Positions 6,654 through 12,409 of a stretch of 38,862 bases of DNA are shown in pieces; the stretch's first letter is position 1, and each line of letters begins with the position of its first letter. Under the pieces are notes generated by a model. That model was not told where the DNA came from and searched no databases. It saw only the letters and a program-made list of their open reading frames with translations. Position numbers and translations under genes: made by a program. The DNA is taken from the IMG/VR virus record IMGVR_UViG_3300024518_003520, positions 1 to 38,862 of that record; one strand, written 5' to 3'. Source of the DNA: a virus.

Positions 6654-6971
6654 TCAAGAACAGGACCGGCCCGGCCGCTCCGCCAGCGATAGACCGTCTA
6701 ACGCATCCAGACCTCGACCCACATGGTTCCGCATCGCTTCCAACGCCACGCCCAAGTCGATGCTTGGGTCTGAGTCCCAGAGGTTGCACAAATCCTGGAC
6801 CGCTAGCGCGTGCATCCCCCCCACATCGTACAGGCACCCGCACCGTAGCCGATGCTGGCAGATCGACGCGCCGCACGAGCGGCATAGCCACAGGCGTGCG
6901 TCGGTCGCTTCGCCGTCGGCCGTGTTCGGCCGCAGGTCCGGCAGCAGATCACATTCAAGACACAGGTGCAT
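6654..6971 (-). CDS. zinc-ribbon protein, 105 aa
   Basis: The N-terminal 45 residues hold CLEC, LCRSC and CQHRLRCGC clusters, followed by an acidic helical region (VQDLCNLWDSDPSIDLGVALEAM). The start ATG is part of a junction repeat (AATGAGTCCTGAGGATG on the coding strand) that also supplies the upstream stop. Function unknown. Confidence 0.55.
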   Translation of the reverse strand: MHLCLECDLLPDLRPNTADGEATDARLWLCRSCGASICQHRLRCGCLYDVGGMHALAVQDLCNLWDSDPSIDLGVALEAMRNHVGRGLDALDGLSLAERPGRSCS

Positions 6972-6973
6972 CC

Positions 6974-7141
6974 TCAGGACTCATTCCGCGTTGCGTCCAG
7001 TGCTTCGGTGATCTCGCCACGAGCCGCTTCCAGGGCTGCCCTCAGCCTGCCCGCGACGCCGCGTTCGGTGTCCAACTCCTTTTCGAGGCTGGCCACCTTG
7101 TCGATCAGGTCGTCACGGTCCACGTAATCGCAATTGTCCAT
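6974..7141 (-). CDS. coiled-coil mini-protein, 55 aa
   Basis: The ATG at 7141 is given by a perfect junction repeat (AAGGAGTCCTGAGGATG); longer frames upstream overlap the preceding gene heavily. The peptide is almost entirely one amphipathic helix with heptad spacing (LIDKVASLEKELDTERGVAGRLRAALEAARGEITEAL) and ends NES, a variant of the recurring KES terminus. It may dimerise. Confidence 0.6.
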   Translation of the reverse strand: MDNCDYVDRDDLIDKVASLEKELDTERGVAGRLRAALEAARGEITEALDATRNES

Positions 7142-7143
7142 CC

Positions 7144-7617
7144 TCAGGACTCCTTTCCGGGGCACCGGCGCCAGTCCCGCATCACACAACACGGGCCAAC
7201 AACACCATCGCGGCTCCACCAGTCTCGCACACGCGCCGTATTGCAGCCACACAGCACGCAACACGTCCGCAGTGGATCGTCATAACCTAGCGCGGACAGT
7301 TGCGCCACCGTGTACAGGTTGCACAGCTGGACCGCGTCGGACGCCCATGCTCGCCACGCGGTCAGCGGTACCCGCGTCTGTCCGCGTATCCACCTCGCAA
7401 GCTGCCCGATTGCAGCAGCGCCCGTCCCGCCAAACGGCATACGGTAATAGGCGTTCGCCAGGCCACCGGAGCACGATCGGGTGGATGCGTAGATCGCCGC
7501 ACCGGTTGCGGTATCCTCAAGCCACAGCCGGCCGTGCCGTGAGCGGTAGAATACTGTGCGCGGTTGGAACGTCCGCAGCACGTCGTTAGCTCGTGGTATG
7601 ATTTCTTCGTGCAACAT
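7144..7617 (-). CDS. hypothetical zinc-binding protein, 157 aa
   Basis: The N-terminal part looks like an alpha/beta fold with YASTRSC and ANAYYRMPFGG. The C-terminal 50 residues hold a Cys-rich site (CCVLCGCN and GPCCVMRDWRRC). The protein ends in KES followed by the junction repeat. The start at 7617 follows AAGGCTGATT directly after the methyltransferase stop. Function unknown; it could be a partner of the methyltransferase by position only. Confidence 0.55.
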   Translation of the reverse strand: MLHEEIIPRANDVLRTFQPRTVFYRSRHGRLWLEDTATGAAIYASTRSCSGGLANAYYRMPFGGTGAAAIGQLARWIRGQTRVPLTAWRAWASDAVQLCNLYTVAQLSALGYDDPLRTCCVLCGCNTARVRDWWSRDGVVGPCCVMRDWRRCPGKES

Positions 7618-7625
7618 AATCAGCC

Positions 7626-8507
7626 TTATGGGACTAGGTGCCGTTCTTGCTCCACAATCATCCGTCCCAGATACTCGGCCACCTGCGGCACTACGGCGTT
7701 GCCGAGTCCTTTAAGTCTGTCCACCCGAGAGGGAATCCCATTAGCCATTCGACCCACGTCGGGCTCAACGGCCCACTGACGTACTCCGACAGTGGCCGCG
7801 AATTCCCATAGTCCTTCTTGGTCTTGCCAGACTTCCAGTCTCGGCTTGTCGGTGTCGGGGCCATCACCGCAGCCTGTAGATCCCCCCTGTCGTTTTTCCT
7901 CGGCCGCCCATAATGGCTCGCTGACCCCTTCGGCGTCGGCCAAAGGCCGTACCTCGACATCCCTACGAGCGTGTACCTCACCTTCCCGATTCGCCCCTGA
8001 GACCCCCCGACGTTGCTCGTGTGGTCCGTTGCGACCGGCGTAGGCAACCACGAAGATTCGGTCGCGTCGGTGAGGCGCGCCAACGGACGCCGCTGGAATA
8101 CAATCCCACTCCGCATCGTACCCGCACGCGGCCAAGTCCCCGAGAACGTCTCCCAAGCCCCGTCCAAGCAAAGCTGCGACGTTCTCCACGAGAACATATT
8201 GGGGTTGAACGATGCGAATGATCCGAGCAAATTCAGACCACAGCCCGGATCGCTCGCCGCCGATTCCTGCTCGCTTGCCTGCGTTGCTGATGTCCTGGCA
8301 GGGGAACCCGCCGCAGATGAGGTCGACTGGCTTGAGGTTGTCTCCGACTGTTCGCACATCTTCGTACCTCGTCACGTCAGGCCAGTGCTTGGCGAGCACC
8401 TGGCGGCACCAGTCGTCAATCTCAACCTGCCAGGCGCATTCCAGACCAGCCCGTTCCAGGCCCAAGTCTAGTCCGCCGATGCCTGCGAATAGGGAACCGA
8501 AACGCAT
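7626..8507 (-). CDS. Dcm-type DNA (cytosine-5) methyltransferase
   Basis: The 293-residue protein shows the ordered C5-methyltransferase motifs: I FAGIGG at residues 7-12, II VEID at 28-31, IV GGFPCQ with the catalytic Cys70, VI ENV at 108-110, VIII RDR at 148-150 and X GNAVVP at 269-274. It would methylate cytosine in the phage (or host) DNA, protecting it from restriction. No cognate endonuclease is seen, so it is an orphan. The ATG at 8507 fits the GGAAGGA better than the GTG at 8510. Residues 158-245, where the target-recognition part should be, look low in hydrophobic core. This part of the gene is also read in a second frame (7691-8359). Confidence 0.9.
   Translation of the reverse strand: MRFGSLFAGIGGLDLGLERAGLECAWQVEIDDWCRQVLAKHWPDVTRYEDVRTVGDNLKPVDLICGGFPCQDISNAGKRAGIGGERSGLWSEFARIIRIVQPQYVLVENVAALLGRGLGDVLGDLAACGYDAEWDCIPAASVGAPHRRDRIFVVAYAGRNGPHEQRRGVSGANREGEVHARRDVEVRPLADAEGVSEPLWAAEEKRQGGSTGCGDGPDTDKPRLEVWQDQEGLWEFAATVGVRQWAVEPDVGRMANGIPSRVDRLKGLGNAVVPQVAEYLGRMIVEQERHLVP
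7691..8359 (-). CDS. overlapping second-frame protein inside the methyltransferase gene, 222 aa
   Basis: A 222-codon open frame lies wholly inside the methyltransferase gene on the same strand in another frame. Its ATG is preceded by GAGGT at six bases (CGAGGTACGAAGATG). The translation does not look random. It has a Ser/Thr-rich start, a Trp-containing middle (FSWRTSQLCLDGAWETFSGTWPR), three copies of a PTP motif (LPTPVATD at 105, WPTPKGSA at 140, APTPTSRD at 167) and a closing SPTWVEWLMGFPLGWTDL at 199-216. I recall phage proteins with such PTP motifs and a WVEWLMGFP ending, but cannot confirm this here. A dual-coding gene pair is the simplest reading. Confidence 0.55.
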   Translation of the reverse strand: MCEQSETTSSQSTSSAAGSPARTSATQASEQESAASDPGCGLNLLGSFASFNPNMFSWRTSQLCLDGAWETFSGTWPRAGTMRSGIVFQRRPLARLTDATESSWLPTPVATDHTSNVGGSQGRIGKVRYTLVGMSRYGLWPTPKGSASHYGRPRKNDRGDLQAAVMAPTPTSRDWKSGKTKKDYGNSRPLSEYVSGPLSPTWVEWLMGFPLGWTDLKDSATP

Positions 8508-8511
8508 CACG

Positions 8512-8538
8512 TCCTTCCGATAACTACCGCATCGTAAC
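8512..8538 (-). promoter_or_regulatory. duplicated leader element, copy 1 (upstream of methyltransferase)
   Basis: A 27-base element matches 9577-9603 at 26 positions. On the coding strand it reads GTTACGATGCGGTAGTTATC and continues into the GGAAGGA ribosome binding site of the methyltransferase. Both copies sit in the only two sizeable gaps of this part of the block, directly before a gene start. A shared operator, promoter part or translational control element is likely. Confidence 0.6.
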
Positions 8539-8545
8539 GATTATT

Positions 8546-8839
8546 CTAGGACGTTGGCGGTCCAGGTTTCAGTTCCGGAGCACCTTCGTACCGCTGAAAC
8601 ACCAGCGATGGCTCCTTGCGGTAGCGCTGCACAAACGTCGCCTGCACAACCGGGAACGCCAGCGCCCGACACAGTTCCGCTAGCTCCGGGTCTTCAATGA
8701 GTAGTTCAATCTGCCGCTGCCACGAACCGTTTGGCGTAACCTGCATGCCCACAATCTGAGTGGTTTCCGGTAGGCCCAGTGCTTGCCGCACCAAGTCGGC
8801 CGACACCGGGAGTATTGCTCTTGTGTTCCGTTCACTCAT
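8546..8839 (-). CDS. small conserved protein, paralogue of 10026-10298 and 2434-2703
   Basis: This 97-residue protein reads LPVSADLVRQALGLPETTQIVGMQV, then IELLIEDPELAEL and FPVVQATFVQRY, matching its two paralogues in order: helix, GLPETT turn, strand ending in EDP, and a terminal strand. The ATG is supplied by a perfect copy of the 18-base junction. Function unknown. The gap to the methyltransferase holds the duplicated leader element. Confidence 0.65.
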   Translation of the reverse strand: MSERNTRAILPVSADLVRQALGLPETTQIVGMQVTPNGSWQRQIELLIEDPELAELCRALAFPVVQATFVQRYRKEPSLVFQRYEGAPELKPGPPTS

Positions 8840-8842
8840 CGC

Positions 8843-9046
8843 TCAGGACTCCTTCGCGTCACGCATGATCTTGCTGCACTTCGGACACACCCATGTGTCT
8901 TCCGTGGGCCGCGTCCATCCTATGTCCATCGCGAACCACGTGACGTATTCCCAGTCGCACCGCCTGTCCCCATCGCCATCGCAGGTATCGTCGCAGACTC
9001 CCCAGTCGCACGTTATGGTTACCACTTGCTCTTCATGCACGCCCAT
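8843..9046 (-). CDS. Cys-rich zinc-ribbon mini-protein, 67 aa
   Basis: It has an acidic Cys-rich N-terminal half (CDWGVCDDTCDGDGDRRCDW), then WVCPKCSKIMRD, and ends DAKES with the stop embedded in the junction repeat. Two zinc sites are likely. The start ATG is also given by a junction copy (9044-9060). Function unknown. Confidence 0.6.
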   Translation of the reverse strand: MGVHEEQVVTITCDWGVCDDTCDGDGDRRCDWEYVTWFAMDIGWTRPTEDTWVCPKCSKIMRDAKES

Positions 9047-9048
9047 CC

Positions 9049-9237
9049 TCAGGACTCCTTCGCCGTACGATCACGCCAATGGTGGCAACATTCCTCGCCC
9101 ATCTTGCGAATCGTCTTCGGCTCATATCGGCAATGCCCATCATCCCTCTCTGCCCCGGACCATCCGTTCACGCACCACACGCCAAAGTCTTGTTTCCAGT
9201 ATATGCACGTTCGGCAGATTGCTTCCGTGTCGCCCAT
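9049..9237 (-). CDS. Cys/His-rich mini-protein, 62 aa
   Basis: The sequence CRTCIYW, WCVNGWSG, DDGHCRYEP and ECCHHWRDR gives at least six Cys plus His ligands, suggesting a metal-binding module or small structural zinc protein. It ends AKES. The upstream junction is a diverged form (GGAGGCTGAGAGATG). Function unknown. Confidence 0.6.
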   Translation of the reverse strand: MGDTEAICRTCIYWKQDFGVWCVNGWSGAERDDGHCRYEPKTIRKMGEECCHHWRDRTAKES

Positions 9238-9240
9238 CTC

Positions 9241-9570
9241 TCAGCCTCCCATCTCTCGGCAGTCAGCTTCCACATCAACGCTGCCTTCATTGTCGAAGAT
9301 CAGCTTCCGCACTTCGTCCGCGTACGGCTCGTCGCGGTTAACGACCCAATACTTGTTCCATGGAGTCTTATTCCTGCGGCGCCGGCTTGCGTTGTACTTC
9401 TTCAGCAACTCGTCGAACTCGTACGCCTCATCCTCCGACAAGCACTCCAGGAACTCCTCCGCCTTCAGAACGAAGAACCTCAGACCGTGACGCTTTAGCG
9501 ACGCCATCCATTCGGCCCTGATCGGCGGGTCGGTTGGTCCCGGACACGAATCTGACACTGGCCCTGGCAT
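9241..9570 (-). CDS. hypothetical charged helical protein, 109 aa
   Basis: A proline-rich N-terminus (MPGPVSDSCPGPTDPP) is followed by highly charged helices (KAEEFLECLSEDEAYEFDELLKKYNASRRRRNK). GGAGAGACT precedes the ATG, and copy 2 of the duplicated leader element lies just upstream. Not recognised. Confidence 0.6.
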   Translation of the reverse strand: MPGPVSDSCPGPTDPPIRAEWMASLKRHGLRFFVLKAEEFLECLSEDEAYEFDELLKKYNASRRRRNKTPWNKYWVVNRDEPYADEVRKLIFDNEGSVDVEADCREMGG

Positions 9571-9576
9571 AGTCTC

Positions 9577-9603
9577 TCCTTCCGATAACTACCGCATCAT
9601 AAC
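9577..9603 (-). promoter_or_regulatory. duplicated leader element, copy 2
   Basis: This copy is identical to 8512-8538 except at one base. On the coding strand it reads GTTATGATGCGGTAGTTATC and runs into GGAAGGAGAG before the ATG at 9570. It sits in a 47-bp gap (9571-9617), one of the few real gaps among these overlapping genes. Confidence 0.6.
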
Positions 9604-9617
9604 TACTGGTATCGGAC

Positions 9618-9836
9618 CTAAGCTTGCAACTGGTCCTCCGACGCCTCCTCGAGATCCTTGACGAACGCTGTGAAGCAGACCGGACAACAGGCCACCTCAC
9701 CGTCAAAGCTCAAGTGCCACCCGGCCGCCTCGGCCAGCACCCTGGCGTCATTCTTGGCAGCGGCCGCCGGTGCCCCGTCTTCGCATTGGTTGCACTCGTG
9801 CCAGTGGATCGTATCTAGTGCGGTCTGCAGGCTCAT
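9618..9836 (-). CDS. zinc-binding mini-protein, 72 aa
   Basis: It contains HECNQCEDG, then a helix (AAAAKNDARVLAEAAGWHLS), then VACCPVCFTAFVKDL, giving two Cys pairs separated by a helix as in treble-clef or zinc-ribbon folds. An acidic tail follows. Junction repeat (EEP variant) at the start. Function unknown. Confidence 0.6.
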   Translation of the reverse strand: MSLQTALDTIHWHECNQCEDGAPAAAAKNDARVLAEAAGWHLSFDGEVACCPVCFTAFVKDLEEASEDQLQA

Positions 9837-9839
9837 CGC

Positions 9840-10022
9840 TCAGGGCTCCTCTTTCTGACGATCTGACATCAGACGCTCTGGGATCCCAAAGCTGTTCGCG
9901 ACGTCAAAGAACCACCTACGCCGATCCATCTCCTCGAACAAGAGCATGTCTTTGGGCGGGATCGTAATCGGCGACACTGTCACGCCTTCCGGTAGCTCAG
10001 CGGCCTTATGCCTCGTCGCCAT
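9840..10022 (-). CDS. hypothetical mini-protein, 60 aa
   Basis: It contains a proline-rich strand (LPEGVTVSPITIPPKDMLL), an acidic-basic helix (FEEMDRRRWFFDVANSFG) and the ending DRQKEEP. The terminus overlaps the junction (GAGGAGCCCTGAGCGATG), a variant in which KES becomes EEP. Not recognised. Confidence 0.55.
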   Translation of the reverse strand: MATRHKAAELPEGVTVSPITIPPKDMLLFEEMDRRRWFFDVANSFGIPERLMSDRQKEEP

Positions 10023-10025
10023 CGC

Positions 10026-10298
10026 TCAGGACTCCTTGCGATCAGCCACGGTGTAGCCTTCGAACGTCGCCTGTATGGCTGACGGAAATACATCACCTTC
10101 GCGGCGCTTGTACTTGGCCGAGACGTACGGAACCCTGCCGTCCGGGAGATCGACGATAGTCGGGTCCTCGATGAACAGCTCAATCATTCCGCCGCGCCCC
10201 GAGGCCGCACCGCAGATCTTAGTCGTATCCGGGAGTAGCAGCACCTCCCGGAGAAGCTCCACTGAAATAGGCAACACCGCACGATCTGTCATTCCCAT
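10026..10298 (-). CDS. small conserved protein, paralogue of 8546-8839 and 2434-2703
   Basis: This 90-residue protein reads LPISVELLREVLLLPDTTKICGA, IELFIEDPTIVDLPDG and VPYVSAKY, closely parallel to 8546-8839. It ends DRKES inside the junction repeat at 10020-10037. The start at 10298 follows a diverged junction (AAGGAGTCGTGAAGATG); a second ATG at 10292 is possible. Function unknown. Confidence 0.65.
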   Translation of the reverse strand: MGMTDRAVLPISVELLREVLLLPDTTKICGAASGRGGMIELFIEDPTIVDLPDGRVPYVSAKYKRREGDVFPSAIQATFEGYTVADRKES

Positions 10299-10300
10299 CT

Positions 10301-10516
10301 TCACGACTCCTTGCTTGCGATCGGCATGGGCACGGGCAGCGGCGCCTCGTACAACACCGTCCCGGCCGATGCCCACGCGTCCAATATCTGAGCACCCAAA
10401 GAATAACAGTCTATGCAGCAAGACCAGTGTCGCCCCCTCAAGCCGCCTAACGCTATCAGTCTCGCCGTTTCGGGCGATAACTCGACACCACATCTCTCGC
10501 ACACCTTCGCTACCAT
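10301..10516 (-). CDS. zinc-ribbon mini-protein, 71 aa
   Basis: KVCERCGVELSP at the start and HWSCCIDCYSLGAQIL form a Cys4 site around a short linker. A hydrophobic, proline-containing tail follows and the protein ends ASKES. The start comes from a perfect 18-base junction copy (10514-10531). It resembles 5693-6034 in layout. Confidence 0.6.
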   Translation of the reverse strand: MVAKVCERCGVELSPETARLIALGGLRGRHWSCCIDCYSLGAQILDAWASAGTVLYEAPLPVPMPIASKES

Positions 10517-10540
10517 CGCTCAGGACTCCTTGGATTCGGA

Positions 10541-10780
10541 CTAAGTCTCGTCGCACGCCCACGGACTGCCGAGAAGCGCCAGCCAATCTTCCATGTCCAT
10601 CAAGACGTCCCGAGCGGCGACGTCTAGCGCGTCTCGCGTGCCCATCTCCGCCGCACTATGCAGCCTGCTTGCCATACCTTCAATGGACATGCGAAGCATA
10701 TTCTCTCGTTCCTCTGGATTACCTGTTTGCCATTTCCGTGACCAACGGATTGCTTCAATGGGTCGATTCACTTTCGCCAT
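10541..10780 (-). CDS. hypothetical helical protein, 79 aa, with in-frame remnant of the KES terminus
   Basis: The protein is helical (REAIRWSRKWQ-like basic start, GMASRLHSAAEMGTRDALDVAARDVLMDMEDWLALLG). It ends at TAG (10541-10543). Reading on in the same frame gives six more codons, the last three being Lys-Glu-Ser, before the TGA inside the junction repeat. The TAG therefore looks like a late mutation that trimmed the tail of a formerly KES-ending protein. Confidence 0.6.
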   Translation of the reverse strand: MAKVNRPIEAIRWSRKWQTGNPEERENMLRMSIEGMASRLHSAAEMGTRDALDVAARDVLMDMEDWLALLGSPWACDET

Positions 10781-10792
10781 CGCTCAGGACTC

Positions 10793-11053
10793 CTACAGCT
10801 TGACGTACTCGCGCACGTCCTGGAGATGCTGCTCCCACACGTAGCACGTGCTGGCGCGCACACAGTCGTCGTGGCCATGCTCCGGATAGACGGGTTCGCC
10901 TGTGCCGCCCTCCGGCCACGTGCTGTCCTCTAGCACAGCGCGCACGGGCCACTTGATCCCAAGCGACTCCATCGTGATGGGCGTAACCACGGGGGCCTCA
11001 AGGCACCCGGCCAGAAAGACAGTATGGCATAACAGTAGATGTTTGGTGGACAT
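10793..11053 (-). CDS. lipoprotein, 86 aa
   Basis: MSTKHLLLCHTVFLAGCLEAP is a lipoprotein signal peptide with the lipobox LAGC at residues 14-17. The secreted part is Pro- and acid-rich (PVVTPITMESLG, YPEHGHDDCVRASTC). It follows a 35-residue membrane protein, so a spanin-like pair is possible. The stop TAG replaces what would be the Lys codon of an in-frame KES terminus: TAG-GAG-TCC-TGA, against AAG-GAG-TCC-TGA elsewhere. The ATG follows AAAGGTGTCCTGATT. Confidence 0.65.
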   Translation of the reverse strand: MSTKHLLLCHTVFLAGCLEAPVVTPITMESLGIKWPVRAVLEDSTWPEGGTGEPVYPEHGHDDCVRASTCYVWEQHLQDVREYVKL

Positions 11054-11071
11054 AATCAGGACACCTTTCCA

Positions 11072-11179
11072 TCAGGGCTCCAAGGTCAGTATCACCAAGA
11101 ACACACCGAGGCAGCACAGCAACCAACTGGCGGCCACCACCCCGATCGCCAGGTACACGCACAGCCACAGGCACGCCAT
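11072..11179 (-). CDS. 35-aa single-span membrane protein
   Basis: The short frame begins MACLWLCVYLAIGVVAASWL and is hydrophobic almost throughout, with four Cys, ending LTLEP. Its start is given by a junction copy (ACGGAGTCCTGAGGATG) and its stop by a GGAGCCCTGA variant, exactly like its longer neighbours. This strongly suggests it is a real gene. It could be a holin-like or small regulatory membrane peptide coupled to the lipoprotein downstream. Confidence 0.6.
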   Translation of the reverse strand: MACLWLCVYLAIGVVAASWLLCCLGVFLVILTLEP

Positions 11180-11181
11180 CC

Positions 11182-11553
11182 TCAGGACTCCGTTTTTCGC
11201 AACGGGCGGCCACGCCTAAGCACGATCATCTCATACGCCGTCATCAGTGCCGTCAGCGATGCCTCAAACACCGAACTCCCTTGTCCTCCGAATATCTCTC
11301 CACGGCGTAGGTTGCGGTGCTCGCCGACGACGCGCCACGATGCATATACAACCCGAATAGGATGCCCTGGGAAACGAACGCGTCCGCCGGCCATAGCAAG
11401 AGGCAAGTCCAGCCCCTCAAGGTCTTCGACTGTTGCAACCTGTTCACACTTGCGTCGAATCCAACGACAAAACCCAGACAACTTCACATGGGGAGGCATC
11501 GGCAAGGCCCCGGACGACCGTTGGCTCCAAAGCGTTCGCACTGTGTCGCCCAT
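11182..11553 (-). CDS. hypothetical protein, 123 aa
   Basis: Not recognised. It has a basic N-terminal half (WSQRSSGALPMPPHVKLSGFCRWIRRKCEQV), an alpha/beta middle (GGRVRFPGHPIRVVYASWRVVGEHRN), and a hydrophobic helix near the end (SLTALMTAYEMIVLRRGR). It ends KTES in the junction. The start comes from a diverged junction (AAGGGATCCTGAGGATG). Confidence 0.55.
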   Translation of the reverse strand: MGDTVRTLWSQRSSGALPMPPHVKLSGFCRWIRRKCEQVATVEDLEGLDLPLAMAGGRVRFPGHPIRVVYASWRVVGEHRNLRRGEIFGGQGSSVFEASLTALMTAYEMIVLRRGRPLRKTES

Positions 11554-11555
11554 CC

Positions 11556-11981
11556 TCAGGATCCCTTCTCCATCTCAAGCTCCGCGATCCGCCCGTCCTT
11601 TGCCATAATCTGCTGGGTCAGCGCTGCCGTGTCGTCCTCGAGCGTGGCCTTTGCGCACGCAAGCATCGTGCGAAGGTGCTCGATCTCCTCCGATGGCTCC
11701 GGTGCCGTAGCCATCGACTCCCTCAGTAACGCCACAGCGTTGTACGCATGGCCAAGGCCCGCGCAGTCCCCCTGTAGCTTTGACAGCACCCCCGCTAGAT
11801 TCGCCAGATCCCGTCGGACGTACGTCCGTATCTCGTTAACAGCACCGCAGAAGCGCTCTACGTTCTCGCAAACGTCCTCCCACATGACCCAGGCACCACC
11901 CGGGCTCCGTTGCATGCTGTCTGAGCCGGGTGGTCCCTGTTCGAACCTCGGCACGTTTATCTTCATCGAACCAGCCGCCAT
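11556..11981 (-). CDS. hypothetical coiled-coil protein, 141 aa
   Basis: The ATG at 11981 follows GGAGTGCTGATT, in which the stop of the upstream gene is embedded. After a short extended N-terminus (MKINVPRFEQGPPGSD) the protein is helical, with a long C-terminal coiled coil (EEIEHLRTMLACAKATLEDDTAALTQQIMAKDGRIAELEMEK). It ends KGS, a variant of KES. Function unknown; oligomerisation likely. Confidence 0.6.
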   Translation of the reverse strand: MAAGSMKINVPRFEQGPPGSDSMQRSPGGAWVMWEDVCENVERFCGAVNEIRTYVRRDLANLAGVLSKLQGDCAGLGHAYNAVALLRESMATAPEPSEEIEHLRTMLACAKATLEDDTAALTQQIMAKDGRIAELEMEKGS

Positions 11982-11983
11982 AA

Positions 11984-12409
11984 TCAGCACTCCAACACAG
12001 CCACGTCCCGGCACCACAGGCAGGGCAGCGAGCCGTCAACGAACATCCGCGTAAAGCTCCCACGTTCGAACCCGCTGCCCAGGCAATGGTCGCAGCTCGG
12101 CCGCGCGCGCTTCCGCCAGGCCATGGCCTGCTGTCGGCCCGCGTTCCCGATCTCGAGCACGCGCCCCGCCGTCTTGGCGCAATCCGGGCAGTAGTGGGAC
12201 GTCGTGTCGATGCCGTATTGGACCCAGTCTCTCCTGATAAACGGGGACCACTGATCGCGGCCGAGATAGAGACAGACCACTAGCTCGCGGCAGCATCCTC
12301 CGTCGCACAGCCATACCGCGTCCGTCCGCTTGGAAAATACGTGCCGTCGGCCGGACAAGTCAGTGACGCTCTCGTATGTCGTTGTGATGTGCTCCACGGT
12401 TACGTCCAC
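11984..12409 (-). CDS. zinc-finger protein with DnaJ-like knuckle, 141 aa
   Basis: Three Cys clusters are present: LCDGGCCRELVVC, HYCPDCAKTAG, and CDHCLGSGFERG followed by PCLWCR. The last is laid out like a DnaJ-type CxxCxGxG zinc knuckle with its partner pair. The GTG start overlaps the upstream gene by ten bases. It may bind nucleic acid or stabilise a partner. Function unknown. Confidence 0.6.
   Translation of the reverse strand: MDVTVEHITTTYESVTDLSGRRHVFSKRTDAVWLCDGGCCRELVVCLYLGRDQWSPFIRRDWVQYGIDTTSHYCPDCAKTAGRVLEIGNAGRQQAMAWRKRARPSCDHCLGSGFERGSFTRMFVDGSLPCLWCRDVAVLEC

Larger units (their letters stand above)
6969..11567 (-). repeat. recurring 17-18 bp gene-junction element (SD + KES* + start), about 12 copies
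   Basis: On the coding strand AAGGAGTCCTGAGCGATG occurs perfectly at 8837-8854, 10020-10037 and 10514-10531, and AAGGAGTCCTGAGGATG at 7139-7155 and 9044-9060. Diverged copies lie at 6969, 9235, 9834, 10296, 10778, 11177 and 11551, with a CTGATTATG-type variant at 7615, 11051 and 11979. Each copy supplies the Lys-Glu-Ser terminus and TGA of one gene, the AAGGAG ribosome binding site and the ATG of the next. The upstream and downstream genes are unrelated. Confidence 0.8.

Noticed and set aside
5969-7285. A 438-codon plus-strand frame
   Set aside because: It opposes six tightly packed minus-strand genes with good ribosome sites. Its translation is Pro/Arg/Ser/Thr-rich and lacks structure.
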